Shown here one piece after another: positions 51,690-51,762 of a stretch of 51,762 bases of DNA. The notes beneath the pieces are model-generated. The model worked only from the letters and a program-made list of their open reading frames with translations. It was not told the origin of the DNA and ran no database searches. The number at the start of each line of letters is the position of its first letter. The first letter of the stretch is position 1. The stretch covers positions 1 through 51,762 of the forward strand of contig CAKQGQ010000016.1 of NCBI GenBank assembly GCA_934233735.1. Direction: 5' to 3'. The DNA comes from an uncultured Clostridia bacterium. GTDB taxonomy: Bacteria; Bacillota; Clostridia; Peptostreptococcales; Anaerovoracaceae. The translations under genes were made by a program, and so were the position numbers.

Positions 51690-51762
51690 ATCGAGTAGGG
51701 GCTAACTCGTAGCCCCTCTCACACCATCGGGCATGCCGTTCGGCACCCGGCGGTTCAATTCA
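51690..51762 (-). mobile_element. 3' end of a group II intron (domains V and VI), cut by the window edge
   Basis: On the minus strand 51754-51723 folds as domain V: a 9-base lower stem ACCGCCGGG/CCCGATGGT, a 4-bp upper stem TGCC/GGCA with loop GAAC and the characteristic 2-base bulge (TG). After GT, 51720-51693 folds as domain VI: GAG/CTC and AGGGGCTA/TAGCCCCT with one bulged A (complement of 51696), the expected branch point, seven bases from a 3' end in GAT (51690). One pair in the catalytic-triad part of domain V is C-A instead of C-G. The reverse transcriptase and the 5' part would lie beyond 51762. The gap 51572-51689 shows no gene. Confidence 0.8.

Noticed and set aside
1..51762. CRISPR arrays, tRNA or rRNA genes, complete insertion sequences
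   Set aside because: No regular spaced repeats, cloverleaf sequences, rRNA sequence or transposase frames were seen on reading.

Overview
The window looks like chromosomal DNA from an anaerobic, Gram-positive, mid-GC member of the Clostridia. The signs are a PolC-type replicative polymerase, the gene order pyrH-frr-uppS-cdsA-dxr-rseP-ispG-polC, the order cdaA-cdaR-glmM-glmS, strong AGGAGG ribosome-binding sites and TTGnnn-17-TATAAT promoters. A family-level placement (for example near Anaerovoracaceae) would be a guess. I recognised 42 protein genes, one of them a 33-codon gene. I saw no rRNA, tRNA or CRISPR array.

Layout, left to right. (1) 83-2710, plus strand: a zinc/manganese-type ABC importer (znuA-znuC-znuB), which overlaps the end of polC tail to tail. 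(2) 2697-12778, minus strand: an operon read from a promoter at about 12812-12840, pyrH-frr-uppS-cdsA-dxr-rseP-ispG-polC. It links UMP supply, ribosome recycling, isoprenoid and phospholipid synthesis and replication. This PolC lacks the 3'-5' exonuclease domain that normally interrupts its PHP domain. (3) 12868-23616, minus strand: the most unusual region. It is one apparent operon of ten genes that starts with a partner-switching signalling module (STAS protein, membrane PP2C/SpoIIE phosphatase, RsbW-like kinase). It continues with an NHLM/NHLP-type peptide export machine (a short HlyD-like protein, a C39 peptidase-ABC transporter and a second ABC transporter). It ends with three double-glycine precursor proteins and a radical SAM/SPASM maturase. 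(4) 23646-26948, minus strand: threonine synthase, a DUF3267 membrane zincin and diaminopimelate dehydrogenase, behind an attenuator-like terminator. (5) 26949-27661: a hairpin- and repeat-rich intergenic region. (6) 27662-33929, minus strand: typA-mscS-pyc. (7) 33980-37790, minus strand: a DUF308 membrane protein and two flavoproteins. (8) 37806-39105, plus strand: Y-family DNA polymerase IV. (9) 39135-42193, minus strand: a membrane-anchored LuxR-type regulator, an NhaC antiporter and a very small cysteine-bearing membrane peptide. (10) 42341-49567, minus strand: the c-di-AMP/amino-sugar operon cdaA-cdaR-glmM-glmS followed by ahcY and a UPF0340 gene. (11) 49598-51571, plus strand: a small amidase-like protein and a methyltransferase. 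(12) 51690-51762, minus strand: domains V and VI, meaning the 3' end, of a group II intron that continues beyond the right edge.

The candidate for an undescribed system is region 3. A sensor phosphatase/anti-sigma-type switch is co-transcribed with a dedicated exporter and three precursors. The precursors share a leader motif but have unrelated, domain-sized cores. All functions are read from sequence motifs and family knowledge; no database search was possible.
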